The position numbers and the translations under genes are program-made. A stretch of DNA of 64,000 nt from Croceivirga thetidis (GTDB lineage: Bacteria; Bacteroidota; Bacteroidia; Flavobacteriales; Flavobacteriaceae): positions 1,551,146-1,615,145 of the forward strand of contig NZ_JAAWWL010000001.1 of the NCBI RefSeq assembly GCF_012272815.1, read 5' to 3'. Shown piece after piece: positions 34,404 through 44,103 of this stretch. Within the stretch, counting starts at the first letter, position 1, and every line of letters begins with the position of its first letter. A model generated the notes under the pieces. That model did no database searches. It saw only the letters and a program-made list of their open reading frames with translations, and was not told the DNA's origin.

Positions 34404-36893
34404 ATGCCCAAGAATCTTGTCATCGTTGAGTCGCCCGCAAAGGCAAAAACCATAGAAAAATTTTTAGGAAAAGATTTTCAGGTGGAGTCCAGTTTCGGAC
34501 ATATTGCCGATTTGCCATCCAAAGAATTGGGCGTTGATGTAGAAAATAATTTTGAGCCAAAATATATTGTAGATAAAGACAAGAAACCCTTGGTCAAAAA
34601 ACTGAAAGATTTGGCCAATAAGGCCGAAACCATTTGGTTGGCCAGTGATGAAGACCGTGAGGGAGAAGCCATTTCATGGCACTTAGCCGAAGAGCTGGGA
34701 TTGAACAATAAAAATACGAAACGCATTGTCTTCAATTCAATCACAAAGTCTGCAATTCAAAAGGCAATCGAGAATCCTCGAGACATCAACTATAACTTGG
34801 TCAATGCGCAACAAGCAAGAAGGGTGTTGGATAGATTGGTTGGTTATCAACTTTCACCGGTCTTGTGGAAAAAGATTAAACCAGGACTTTCTGCTGGTCG
34901 CGTGCAGTCCGTTGCAGTGCGACTTATTGTAGAACGTGAACGTGAAATAGAAGCTTTTGATCCTGAAGCTTCCTATAGGATTAGGGCAGAATTCAAAACA
35001 ATAAAAGGTGAGGCTTTTTCGGCAAAACTGAACAAAACCTTCCCAACAAAAGAAAAGGCTGAAGATTTTTTACAATCCAATATTGGAGCTGATTTTTCCA
35101 TTGCCAATCTTGATAAGAAGCCAGCAAAGAAATCGCCCGCAGCACCTTTTACCACATCAACTTTGCAGCAAGAGGCTTCTAGGAAGCTGTACTTTAATGT
35201 ATCGAGAACCATGCAAGTGGCGCAGCGATTATACGAAGCAGGTCTAATAACCTACATGCGAACCGATAGTGTCAACCTATCGAATGAGGCGATTAATGCT
35301 GCCAAAGAAGCTATAGTCTCAAACTACGGCGAAAAGTACAGTAAGGTTAGAAACTATACAGGTAAATCTAAGGGGGCACAAGAAGCTCATGAAGCGATTC
35401 GACCAACAAATATGGCTATGCAAAGCCCTAACCTAGAGCGAGATCAGGCTAAATTATATGAGCTAATTTGGAAAAGAACCTTGGCTTCTCAAATGAGTGA
35501 CGCTGAATTAGAACGCACCAATGTTAAGATTCAGGCTTCTTCGCACAAAGAACTATTCTCTGCCAATGGTGAGATGATAAAATTCGATGGTTTTCTAAAA
35601 GTCTATCTAGAAGGGGTTGACGAAGAAGACAGAGCAGAAGAGCAAGATGGGCTGCTGCCAGAGATGAAAGTTGGTGACGCCTTGACAAATAGTTTCATTA
35701 CTGCTACAGAACGCTTTACAAGGCCGCCGTATCGGTATACAGAGGCCTCCTTGGTTAAAAAATTAGAAGAGTTGGGTATAGGCCGTCCCTCAACATATGC
35801 ACCGACGATTTCAACTATTCAGAATCGTGGCTATGTTGAAAAAGGCAGTTCTGAAGGTACCGAGCGCAAGTATCTACAATTGGAATTGAAAAGTGGTTCA
35901 ATCAATTCAACCACCCTTACTGAAACTGTAGGTTCTGAAAAAGGAAAGTTGGTTGCCACGGATATTGGTATGGTGGTCAATGATTTCTTAGTTGAACATT
36001 TCACCAACATTCTTGATTACAATTTTACGGCCAAAGTTGAAGAAGATTTCGATGAAATTGCCACCGGTGACGAAGATTGGCAAAAGGTAATGAAGGAATT
36101 CTACAAAGACTTTCATCCTACGGTGAAAGATGTAGAAGAGAATGCCGAACGTGCCAGTGGCGAACGTGTTTTGGGTATGGACCCAAAAACAGGAAGACAA
36201 GTATCCGCAAGATTGGGTAGGTTCGGTCCAATGGTGCAAATAGGAACTTCTGAAGAAGAAGAAAAACCACAATTTGCAAGCTTATTGCCAGAACAGTCAA
36301 TCAATACCATAACCTTTGAAGAGGCCATGGCACTATTTGAGCTTCCTAGAAAGCTTGGGGTTTATGAAGGTGAAGAAGTTGAGGCAAATGTAGGGCGCTA
36401 TGGACCTTATGTTCGGTTCGGTAAAAAGTTCATTTCATTGGCAAAAGGTGAGAGTGCTTTTGATGTAGATATGGATAGGGCCATTGAACTTATCAAAGAA
36501 AAGCAAAAGGCAGATGCACCCATTGCAGCTTATGAAGGAAAAGATGTGACCAAAGGTGTTGGTCGATTTGGGCCTTTTTTAAAGTGGGATGGAATGTTCA
36601 TCAATGTGAATAAGAAATACGATTTTGACAATCTTTCCCAAGCTGATATTGAAGAATTGATTGAAGCCAAAAAGAAAAAGGAAGCGGAAAAAGTAGTTCA
36701 AGAATGGGCCGATGAAGGAATTAGGATTGAAAAGGCCCGTTGGGGACGACACAACATTATTCAAGGAAAAATAAAAGTTGAAATTTCAAAAGATGTTGAT
36801 GCCGTCACCCTTTCGTTAGACGAAGCGAAAGCGTTATTGGAACAAAAGGCGCCTAAAAGAAAAACTAGAAAGAAGACAAAAGCTAAAAAATAG
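34404..36893 (+). CDS. topA: DNA topoisomerase I (type IA)
   Basis: Relaxes negatively supercoiled DNA. The TOPRIM domain opens the protein (V-I-V-E-S-P-A-K-A-K-T, with D-E-D-R-E-G-E near 78). The catalytic tyrosine is Y284 in I-T-Y-M-R-T-D-S. The C-terminal third has no zinc-finger cysteines; instead it has repeated units of the form Y-E-G-x-x-V-x-x-x-V-G-R-[FY]-G-P-[FY]-[VL] (near residues 590, 652 and 710), followed by a lysine-rich tail. Length 829 fits Bacteroidota enzymes. Confidence 0.97.
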   Translation: MPKNLVIVESPAKAKTIEKFLGKDFQVESSFGHIADLPSKELGVDVENNFEPKYIVDKDKKPLVKKLKDLANKAETIWLASDEDREGEAISWHLAEELGLNNKNTKRIVFNSITKSAIQKAIENPRDINYNLVNAQQARRVLDRLVGYQLSPVLWKKIKPGLSAGRVQSVAVRLIVEREREIEAFDPEASYRIRAEFKTIKGEAFSAKLNKTFPTKEKAEDFLQSNIGADFSIANLDKKPAKKSPAAPFTTSTLQQEASRKLYFNVSRTMQVAQRLYEAGLITYMRTDSVNLSNEAINAAKEAIVSNYGEKYSKVRNYTGKSKGAQEAHEAIRPTNMAMQSPNLERDQAKLYELIWKRTLASQMSDAELERTNVKIQASSHKELFSANGEMIKFDGFLKVYLEGVDEEDRAEEQDGLLPEMKVGDALTNSFITATERFTRPPYRYTEASLVKKLEELGIGRPSTYAPTISTIQNRGYVEKGSSEGTERKYLQLELKSGSINSTTLTETVGSEKGKLVATDIGMVVNDFLVEHFTNILDYNFTAKVEEDFDEIATGDEDWQKVMKEFYKDFHPTVKDVEENAERASGERVLGMDPKTGRQVSARLGRFGPMVQIGTSEEEEKPQFASLLPEQSINTITFEEAMALFELPRKLGVYEGEEVEANVGRYGPYVRFGKKFISLAKGESAFDVDMDRAIELIKEKQKADAPIAAYEGKDVTKGVGRFGPFLKWDGMFINVNKKYDFDNLSQADIEELIEAKKKKEAEKVVQEWADEGIRIEKARWGRHNIIQGKIKVEISKDVDAVTLSLDEAKALLEQKAPKRKTRKKTKAKK

Positions 36894-36953
36894 AATTGAA
36901 CTTTTTTATTGAAAGATTAAAAAGTTTATTCACCCCCAAACATTCTTAAGTTT

Positions 36954-38111
36954 ATGGCATTTGATTTTTTGGTCCCTGTAAAGGACAAGGTCCTTGCGTT
37001 TACCGAGTTTCTACCTCCGCAAGCCATCGGTAAAAGTATCCACATTCATACCGAGAAAAAAGGAATGCCAGTATTCGCTAATGCTACTGTTGCAATCTTT
37101 GGGGTATTGGAATCTCGAAACGCTTTTGAAAAAAAGCCCAATAAGCTCGATGTTGATGGTATACGTTTAGAGTTATACAAGCTTATGCTTGGAAATTGGG
37201 ATGTTACCATGTTGGATCTCGGTGATATCGAACCTGGGGAGACGGTTGAAGATACTTACTTTGTCGTCAAGGAGGTCGCTGCGGGTCTTCTTGAAGAAGG
37301 AATCATACCTATAATAATAGGTGCTACCCAAGATATTACCTTTTCATCATATCGCGCTTTTGATCAGATAAAATCAATGGTCAATATTGTGGCAATTGAT
37401 AGTCGTTTTGACTTTGGTGAAGATGACGAGTTGATTTCTTCCCACTCTTATATGAGTAAAATAATTACTGAAAAACCGAACAACCTTTTCAATTTTTCCA
37501 ACATAGGCTATCAAAGTTATTTCAATGCCCAAGAGGAAATAGATTTAATGGAGCGCTTGTTTTTTGATGCGTATCGTTTGGGTCAAATCGCCAATGACCT
37601 TGCCTTGGCCGAACCCGTTTTACGTAATGCTGATTTGGTTAGTTTGGATGTTAGGGCAATTCGCGCCAATGAAATGGGAATGACAAAGAATTTTTCACCC
37701 AACGGCTTTTCCGGTCGTGAAATTTGCACCTTAGCCCGATATGCAGGTTTGAGCGATCAAGTTGCGCTATTTGGTATTTACGAAATCGAAAATTCAAATC
37801 TTTCGTTTCAATTGGTTGCCCAGATAATCTGGTACTTTATTGAAGGACTAAGCTTCAGGGTTAAAGAATCTCCAGATATTAAAAACGAAGACTTTTCAAA
37901 ATTTACCATACCGACCGATACTGAAGAACTGGTTTTTTTTAAGAGCCATATTACCGAACGTTGGTGGGTTGAGGTTCCTGCAATACTTCCTGAGAATAAT
38001 AAATCAAAATCAGTATCGTTATTACCATGCACTGAACAGGACTATTTAGATGCTTGCAACCAAAATATTCCTGAACGGTGGTACAAAGCCTACAAAAAAG
38101 GATTTAATTAA
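36954..38111 (+). CDS. Arginase/formiminoglutamase-fold protein with degenerate metal site
   Basis: A 385-residue cytoplasmic protein with the ureohydrolase fold pattern. The three metal motifs are present in position but altered: G123-A-T-Q-D127 in place of GGDHS (histidine missing), D149-S-R-F-D153 in place of DAHxD (histidine replaced by R), and S230-L-D-V-R234 in place of SxDxD (second aspartate replaced by R). Three of six ligands are lost, so hydrolysis of arginine or formiminoglutamate is unlikely. It is 60 bases after topA and 119 before gldK; this position next to gldKLMN is, as far as I recall, conserved in flavobacteria. A structural or regulatory role linked to type IX secretion is my inference. 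Confidence 0.82.
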   Translation: MAFDFLVPVKDKVLAFTEFLPPQAIGKSIHIHTEKKGMPVFANATVAIFGVLESRNAFEKKPNKLDVDGIRLELYKLMLGNWDVTMLDLGDIEPGETVEDTYFVVKEVAAGLLEEGIIPIIIGATQDITFSSYRAFDQIKSMVNIVAIDSRFDFGEDDELISSHSYMSKIITEKPNNLFNFSNIGYQSYFNAQEEIDLMERLFFDAYRLGQIANDLALAEPVLRNADLVSLDVRAIRANEMGMTKNFSPNGFSGREICTLARYAGLSDQVALFGIYEIENSNLSFQLVAQIIWYFIEGLSFRVKESPDIKNEDFSKFTIPTDTEELVFFKSHITERWWVEVPAILPENNKSKSVSLLPCTEQDYLDACNQNIPERWYKAYKKGFN

Positions 38112-38230
38112 TCGCTTTTTTTAACAGGAACAATTTCCATAGGCACAATATTATAATCAAAATTCAGTTTTAGGATAGTGAAAATGTATTGCTCTAATAA
38201 AATTCTTAAACCGAATTTATAACCTAAAGT

Positions 38231-39616
38231 ATGAGAAAACTATTGTTATCATCCTTAGTACTTGGTTTCTTAGTAGCCAGTTGTGGATCTAAATCGAGAT
38301 CTAAAGGTGAGTTAGTTGGTGTTCAAGGGAAGAAATGGTATCCCGAAAAACCTTATGGAATGGAACTTATTCCTAGAGGTTCATTTATCATGGGTAAATC
38401 AGAAGAAGACCAAGGAAAACTTTTGAACGCACCTACCAGAACCGTAACTGTTCGTTCCTTTTATATGGACGACACTGAAATAACCAACAGTGAGTATAGA
38501 CAGTTCGTTGAGTGGGTAAAAGACTCAGTAACTAGAACCAAGTTGGCAATTTTAGCTGACAATTTAGGTTTGGGTCCAGAAGATGAGGATTCCATTGGTG
38601 AATTTGCTTTTCAAAGTGCAGATACTACCGATCTTTCCGTTTGGGAAAAATATAAAATAGATAATTACCTAGGTTTTGGGGACGACCCTTACGAAAAAGA
38701 AAAGTTGAACAAGAATATTGACCTGGTCTGGGAGACCGATGAGTATGTAGATGAGTATTATGCCGAAATCATGGATTCCTTATACCTGTCTGAAGAAGAG
38801 ACTTACAATGGTCAACGTACTATCGATGTAAAACAATTGAAATACAAGTACAACTGGATGGATATTGAGGCAGCTGCAAGATCAAAATCGGGCAAGCGAA
38901 GTGATTTCATACGTTCAGAACAGCTGGAAATTTATCCTGATACTACTGTTTGGATTCGTGATTTTGAATATTCATACAATGAGCCCATGCACAACGACTA
39001 TTTCTGGCATGATGCTTACAGCGATTATCCTGTAGTTGGGGTAACCTGGAGGCAGGCCAAAGCCTTTTGTCATTGGAGAACCAAGTTCAAAAATGACGAT
39101 CAGAAAAGCCGTGGAAAGCAATTCGTAAACCAGTTTCGTTTACCTACCGAAGCTGAATGGGAATATGCTGCTCGCGGTGGAATTGAAGGAGGGACTTACC
39201 CTTGGGGTGGACCTTACGTAATCAGTGATACCGGATGTTTCATGGCGAACTTTAAACCGCAACGTGGTGACTATGCTGCTGACGCTGCGTTATACACAGT
39301 CGAAGCAAAGTCTTATGAGCCAAACGATTACAACCTGTATAACATGGCTGGGAATGTGTCTGAATGGACAAACTCAAGCTATGATCCTGGAGCGTATGAA
39401 TTCGTTTCGACCATGAACCCAAATGCTGGGACAGGTCAGAACCAAAGAAAAGTAATTCGTGGTGGATCATGGAAAGATGTTGCTTATTTCTTGCAGGTAA
39501 GTACACGTGATTATGAATATCAAGACTCGGCGAGATCCTATATAGGGTTTAGAACCGTACAAGATTATATGGGCGAAGAAGATTCAGAACAACAACGAAG
39601 AAGAAGCTCACGATAA
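38231..39616 (+). CDS. gldK: GldK, type IX secretion/gliding lipoprotein
   Basis: Outer-membrane lipoprotein that with GldN forms the periplasmic ring of the type IX secretion system. Signal peptide ends with L-V-A-S-C18. The protein has the formylglycine-generating-enzyme fold (F-I-M-G near 55, R-L-P-T-E-A-E-W-E-Y-A-A-R-G-G, N-M-A-G-N-V-S-E-W, V-I-R-G-G-S-W and G-F-R-T-V) but no catalytic cysteine pair after GGSW, as expected for a structural homologue. There is an insert of about 130 residues (95-255). Length 461 and the position before gldL support the name. Confidence 0.96.
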   Translation: MRKLLLSSLVLGFLVASCGSKSRSKGELVGVQGKKWYPEKPYGMELIPRGSFIMGKSEEDQGKLLNAPTRTVTVRSFYMDDTEITNSEYRQFVEWVKDSVTRTKLAILADNLGLGPEDEDSIGEFAFQSADTTDLSVWEKYKIDNYLGFGDDPYEKEKLNKNIDLVWETDEYVDEYYAEIMDSLYLSEEETYNGQRTIDVKQLKYKYNWMDIEAAARSKSGKRSDFIRSEQLEIYPDTTVWIRDFEYSYNEPMHNDYFWHDAYSDYPVVGVTWRQAKAFCHWRTKFKNDDQKSRGKQFVNQFRLPTEAEWEYAARGGIEGGTYPWGGPYVISDTGCFMANFKPQRGDYAADAALYTVEAKSYEPNDYNLYNMAGNVSEWTNSSYDPGAYEFVSTMNPNAGTGQNQRKVIRGGSWKDVAYFLQVSTRDYEYQDSARSYIGFRTVQDYMGEEDSEQQRRRSSR

Positions 39617-39704
39617 TAGAACACAAACAAACGAGAAGAGAATGGGAACGCTACCAAACCTTGTAACCAAATTCTTATTATATACTTAATTTAAAACTAA
39701 AATT

Positions 39705-40355
39705 ATGGCACAGTCAAAATCAACGAAAAAGCTGTTCAACATGGCCTATGGCCTAGGAGCGTCGGTAGTAATTATCGGTGCATTATTTAAAATCCTTCAC
39801 TGGGAGTTCGGTCCATTAACAGGTGGTTTACTTCTTGCGGTTGGTCTTATTACCGAAGCATTAATTTTTGCAATCTCTGCCTTTGAACCGGTAGATGATG
39901 AATACGATTGGTCTTTGGTATACCCTGAATTGGCAAACGGACAATCGAAAGGAAACAAAAATGATGTTGAGCAAGCTAAAGAAGCTGAAGGCTTACTTTC
40001 AAGAAAATTGGATGATTTATTGCAAGAGGCAAACATTGATTCTCAGTTGTTCGAAAGCCTTGGTGAAAGCATCAAAAGTTTCGAAGGTGCTGCTAAGAAC
40101 ATTGCACCAACTACAGATGCAATTCAACACACTAAAAAATACTCTGAAGAGTTGTCACACGCCGCTGCCCAAATGGAGTCTTTGAACAGCTTGTACAAAG
40201 TACAGTTGGAAAGCGCAAGCCGTCAAGCTTCCATCAACGAAGAAGTAGTGCAAAATGCAGGTGCATTGAAAGAACAAATGGAGTCTTTAGCTACTAACCT
40301 TTCTTCTTTGAATGGTGTATACGGTGGTATGTTAACTGCAATGGGCGGGAAATAA
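39705..40355 (+). CDS. gldL: GldL, type IX secretion motor inner-membrane subunit
   Basis: Forms, with GldM, the proton-driven motor of type IX secretion and gliding. Two membrane helices (about 13-32 and 37-60) contain the ionisable residues known to matter in Flavobacterium johnsoniae GldL, each shifted by two: K29, H32 and E51 (K27, H30, E49 in that protein). A long cytoplasmic coiled-coil-like region (about 85-210) follows. Length 216 is usual. It lies 88 bases after gldK. Confidence 0.96.
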   Translation: MAQSKSTKKLFNMAYGLGASVVIIGALFKILHWEFGPLTGGLLLAVGLITEALIFAISAFEPVDDEYDWSLVYPELANGQSKGNKNDVEQAKEAEGLLSRKLDDLLQEANIDSQLFESLGESIKSFEGAAKNIAPTTDAIQHTKKYSEELSHAAAQMESLNSLYKVQLESASRQASINEEVVQNAGALKEQMESLATNLSSLNGVYGGMLTAMGGK

Positions 40356-40413
40356 TTGGAATGCTAATTAAAACCAATCCCAAATCATTAATTATTAATT
40401 CTAATTAAAAAAC

Positions 40414-41982
40414 ATGGCAGGAGGAAAACAAACCCCACGTCAGAAGATGATCAACTTGATGTATTTGATCTTCATCGCGATGTTGGCCTTAAATATGAGC
40501 AAAGAGGTTCTTGCAGCTTTCGGTCTTATGAACGAAAAGTTGGAGACTTCCAATGCTAAAATGACAGAAAATAACTTGGCTTTCTTCGAAGGGCTTGAAA
40601 CCAAAGCTTCAGAAAACGCTGAGGAATACGGAAAGCTATTCGCAAATGCGCAAAAAGTATCAGAGCTTTCCAACGAATACTACCAGTACTTGGAAGAATT
40701 GAAGACTGGTATGACTGCAGACTTGGAAGATCCCAAGGATTATGTTGTAATGGATAAGTCAGACTTTTTAGATCAAAAATTCTTTCAAGGTGATAATTTA
40801 AAACCTGAAGGTCAGAAGTTCTTAGACATGATCAACAATTACCGTGAAGGTGTTGCTAAAGCATTGCCTGAAGAAATGAAGGAAGTTAAAGCTGCGGTTG
40901 AAACACGTTTTGCTACAGGTGATAAAGATGGTAAAGTTGAAAAAAGAGACGGAACTCGTCAAGACTGGATTAACTATCACTACGAAGGATTTCCTTTGGT
41001 AGCTTCTTTAACTAAGATTACGCAACTTCAATCAGACATTAAAACTACTGAACAAGACGTTTTAAAAAGTCTATTGGAAGGTAACTTGACAGCTGCTGTT
41101 TCTCTTGAAAACTTCAAAGCGAAACTATTTGCGAGTAAGTCTGCCTTTTACAGTGGTGAGAAGTATGATGGTAAGCTTGTAGTAAGTAAGACTGACAAAA
41201 CATCTACGCCGGTTAAAGCAGATTTAACGCTGGACGGAAGAAAATTGGTAGAAGGTCAAGACTTTAAATTAGAAGCTGGCGGAATTCAGTTATTGATTGG
41301 TGCAGGTGCTCCTGGTGACCATAAAGTGACTGGAACAATGTTCTTCATGCAAGATGGTAAAGAAGTTCCTGTAGAAGTGGAAGATTCTTTTGCAACGATT
41401 TCAAAGCCAAATGCAGCAGTAATAGCTGCTGACAAAATGAATGTTGTTTATCGTGGTGTATCAAACCCAATGACTATTTCAATCCCTGGTATTCCTGACA
41501 ATAAGGTAACTGCTTCAGCCCCTGGTTTGAGCAAAAGAAGCGGTAGCCAATATGTTATGAATCCTGGTACAGGAAGAACGGTTACGATTAATGCTTCAGG
41601 TATTTTACCTGATGGTCAAAGAATCAATACGCCTGCGACTTTTCGTATTAAAGATATTCCAAGACCTAGCGGTGCCGTTCGTGGTGAGGCAGGTAGCCTA
41701 AAAATGCCTAGAAAGAACTTAGAGATTTCTACGGTTAGCGCTATGTTGGAAGACTTTGATTTTGATCTTAACCTTGGTGTTAGCGGATTCAAATTCAAAG
41801 TTCCAGGTCAGCCTACTGTAACGGTTAATGGAAACAAATTGAACGCACAGGCCAAATCAGCATTGAAAAGAGCTAGAAGAGGTGATGCTGTTCAGATATT
41901 TGATATTAAAGCGTATATCAGCAATAACAGAAGCTACAAACTGAAAAAGGTGTCGCCTGTTGTAGTTGAATTGACAAACTAA
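40414..41982 (+). CDS. gldM: GldM, type IX secretion motor periplasmic subunit
   Basis: Dimeric protein with one membrane helix and a long periplasmic stalk that transmits motor rotation to GldK/GldN. The N-terminus M-A-G-G-K-Q-T-P-R9-Q keeps the arginine known to pair with the GldL glutamate, followed by the helix (about 13-32). The remaining 490 residues form four stacked periplasmic domains ending in D-I-x-A-Y-I-S-N-N-R. Length 522 is standard. It is 58 bases after gldL and 7 before gldN. Confidence 0.97.
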   Translation: MAGGKQTPRQKMINLMYLIFIAMLALNMSKEVLAAFGLMNEKLETSNAKMTENNLAFFEGLETKASENAEEYGKLFANAQKVSELSNEYYQYLEELKTGMTADLEDPKDYVVMDKSDFLDQKFFQGDNLKPEGQKFLDMINNYREGVAKALPEEMKEVKAAVETRFATGDKDGKVEKRDGTRQDWINYHYEGFPLVASLTKITQLQSDIKTTEQDVLKSLLEGNLTAAVSLENFKAKLFASKSAFYSGEKYDGKLVVSKTDKTSTPVKADLTLDGRKLVEGQDFKLEAGGIQLLIGAGAPGDHKVTGTMFFMQDGKEVPVEVEDSFATISKPNAAVIAADKMNVVYRGVSNPMTISIPGIPDNKVTASAPGLSKRSGSQYVMNPGTGRTVTINASGILPDGQRINTPATFRIKDIPRPSGAVRGEAGSLKMPRKNLEISTVSAMLEDFDFDLNLGVSGFKFKVPGQPTVTVNGNKLNAQAKSALKRARRGDAVQIFDIKAYISNNRSYKLKKVSPVVVELTN

Positions 41983-41989
41983 AGCGATA

Positions 41990-42895
41990 ATGAAAATGAA
42001 TTGGAAAAACGTAATTTTAGTTGTAGCCCTAGGTTTTCTTCCGATTACCCTAATGGCTCAGGCAAACATTCTAAATGCCAAATTGCCTGAAGACATTGGT
42101 AAGAAGACAGAAGCGCAAATGGAGGCAGATAATGACAAACCATTGGATTATGGTTACGTCGATGACCGAGACATTCTTTGGTCAAAAACTGTCTGGGAGG
42201 TCGTTGACTTGGATGAGCGTGTAAACTTTCCGTTGTATTACCCAACTGATACCATTGGTATCGGTGCAGACAGAAGGTCTTTGTTTCATGTATTGATGAA
42301 AGCCTTTAAAAGTGATAAAATAGACGTTTACACAGACTCATACTTCACTGAAAAGCGAAAGTATAGTGAGTTAACTGCAACCTTGAGCAAGGTCGATACC
42401 ACAGACCTTGGTTACGAGCAATTAAATGCTGGGGAGCAAATTTCTCCGGAATTTATCAACCAACGCGATTTGACCGCCGCCGATATTGAAGAATACCGTG
42501 TTAAAGGAATATGGTATTTTGATAAAAGGCAAGGCGAACTAAAGTATCGTTTGCTGGGTATTGCTCCCGTTGCTCCTGATGTAAACTTTATTGATGACGA
42601 ATCAATGGATCCAGGTGAAAACAAGGTGGCCTTATTTTGGGTGTGGTACCCAAGTGCCAGGGAAATACTGCACAAAGCCAAGGTTTTCAACCAGCGTAAT
42701 TCAGCACAGCCAATTTCGTTCGATATGTTGTTGAACGCTCGTAGATTTAATGGTACCATATACAAAGAAGATAATGTACATGGCGATCGTAAAATTGATG
42801 ATTACGTTTTTGACAATGCCCTTTTCCAGTTATTGGAAGCCAATCGTATAAAAGAAACGATTCGTGATAGGGAACAAGATATGTGGGCCTATTAG
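41990..42895 (+). CDS. gldN: GldN, type IX secretion periplasmic ring subunit
   Basis: Periplasmic partner of GldK. Signal peptide about 1-22 (ending L-M-A-Q-A). The body contains D-D-R-D-I-L-W-S-K-T-V-W-E near residue 58 and the C-terminal R-D-R-E-Q-D-M-W, both typical of GldN. Length 301 fits. The operon closes with a perfect hairpin terminator 29 bases downstream. Confidence 0.95.
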   Translation: MKMNWKNVILVVALGFLPITLMAQANILNAKLPEDIGKKTEAQMEADNDKPLDYGYVDDRDILWSKTVWEVVDLDERVNFPLYYPTDTIGIGADRRSLFHVLMKAFKSDKIDVYTDSYFTEKRKYSELTATLSKVDTTDLGYEQLNAGEQISPEFINQRDLTAADIEEYRVKGIWYFDKRQGELKYRLLGIAPVAPDVNFIDDESMDPGENKVALFWVWYPSAREILHKAKVFNQRNSAQPISFDMLLNARRFNGTIYKEDNVHGDRKIDDYVFDNALFQLLEANRIKETIRDREQDMWAY

Positions 42896-42924
42896 ACCAC
42901 GATAATTTTCCAATTCAATAGAAT

Positions 42925-42955
42925 AACGTCCCGAGCAATCGGGACGTTTTTTTTT
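42925..42955 (+). terminator. Terminator after gldKLMN
   Basis: AACGTCCCGA (42925-42934), loop GCAA, TCGGGACGTT (42939-42948), then a T-run to 42955. Ten-bp perfect stem, strong intrinsic terminator. Confidence 0.9.
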
Positions 42956-43035
42956 AAACATATTGAAATTACAGTCAATTTGTTCTCCAATCAAAACCCT
43001 AGTATCATAAAAATGAAAATTAGTAAATGCTTACT

Positions 43036-43043
43036 TACTTTTG
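43036..43043 (+). promoter_or_regulatory. Possible promoter -7 box directly before the FAD-oxidoreductase start
   Basis: TACTTTTG, exact TAnnTTTG, ending four bases before the ATG at 43048. If used, transcription would begin at the start codon and the mRNA would be leaderless. No TTG element at proper spacing. Confidence 0.35.
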
Positions 43044-43047
43044 ACCA

Positions 43048-44103
43048 ATGACAGATTATCTCATAGTCGGATTGGGATTGGCTGGGATTTCTTTTTGTGA
43101 GCAACTCGAATCCAATGGAAAATCCTTTTATGTAGTTGCGGATGATTCTCAGCAAGCCTCATTGGTTGCCGGAGGTCTCTACAACCCTGTTATTCTCAAG
43201 CGATTTACAATGGCTTGGAAGGCCCATGAACAAATGGGTTTGGTAGATGATTTTTATACCAAACTCGAAAGTAAGTTGGGGACAAAACTGGATTATAAAG
43301 TACCTGTTCTTCGTCGCTTTGCTTCTATAGAAGAGCAAAATATGTGGTTTGAGGCCGCTGATAAACCGGTTTTGAACAAATATCTATCCACAGATTTAAA
43401 AGTAAACCACAACCCGGAAATAAACGCACCATTTGGCTATGGTGAGGTTCTTTACACGGGTCGAATCGATACTAAATTACTACAGTCTAAGTATCAGGAG
43501 TTCCTTGAAAAAAACGAGAGGTTTTCAAAATCAAGTTTCGATTTTGAATCACTTGAGATAAATGAAGATAGCTTTAGATACCAATCGAGAACTTATAAAA
43601 AGATTGTTTTTGCAGATGGTTTTGGATTAAAGTCGAATCCTTTTTTTAATTACCTTCCTTTGAATGGAACCAAAGGAGAGTTGCTTACCATACGTGCACC
43701 CAAACTTACAGAATTGAATGTCATTAAGTCTTCCGTTTTTATTATTCCTCTAGGAGATGACTTATACCGCATTGGTGCTACCTACAAATGGAAGGATAAG
43801 ACCAATGAACCTACCGAGGCTTCTAAAAATGAACTACTGGAAAAACTAGAAACCTTTCTCAAAAGTGATTACGAAGTTGTGAAACATGTGGCCGGTGTTC
43901 GGCCAACTGTAGCTGATAGAAGGCCTTTATTGGGCGAACACCCAACACAAAAGAGTTTATACACGCTAAACGGGTTTGGTTCAAGGGGAGTGTTGATAGC
44001 ACCTTATGCCTCAGACTACCTGTACAATTTCATTGAAAAGGGAGCTCAATTACCTTCAGAAATAAACATTGAAAGATTTAAGTCAGCTTACAAAAAGGCT
44101 TAA
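43048..44103 (+). CDS. FAD-dependent oxidoreductase (DAO family)
   Basis: Flavoprotein of the D-amino-acid-oxidase/DadA superfamily. The dinucleotide-binding motif G-L-G-L-A-G is at about 8-13, the family's second conserved stretch (G-G-L-Y-N-P) near 47, and the C-terminal FAD-contact G-F-G-S-R-G-V near 312. Length 351 is normal. Substrate unknown. It follows the gldKLMN operon, separated by a terminator, a neighbour that I recall being common in flavobacteria. Its end overlaps the convergent DUF983 gene by 4 bases. Confidence 0.85.
   Translation: MTDYLIVGLGLAGISFCEQLESNGKSFYVVADDSQQASLVAGGLYNPVILKRFTMAWKAHEQMGLVDDFYTKLESKLGTKLDYKVPVLRRFASIEEQNMWFEAADKPVLNKYLSTDLKVNHNPEINAPFGYGEVLYTGRIDTKLLQSKYQEFLEKNERFSKSSFDFESLEINEDSFRYQSRTYKKIVFADGFGLKSNPFFNYLPLNGTKGELLTIRAPKLTELNVIKSSVFIIPLGDDLYRIGATYKWKDKTNEPTEASKNELLEKLETFLKSDYEVVKHVAGVRPTVADRRPLLGEHPTQKSLYTLNGFGSRGVLIAPYASDYLYNFIEKGAQLPSEINIERFKSAYKKA

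Noticed and set aside
36954-38111. Functional formimidoylglutamase or arginase
   Set aside because: Half of the metal ligands are missing, and no histidine-utilisation genes are nearby.
38231-39616. GldK as a sulfatase-maturating enzyme
   Set aside because: No cysteine pair after GGSW and the gene is in the gldKLMN block.
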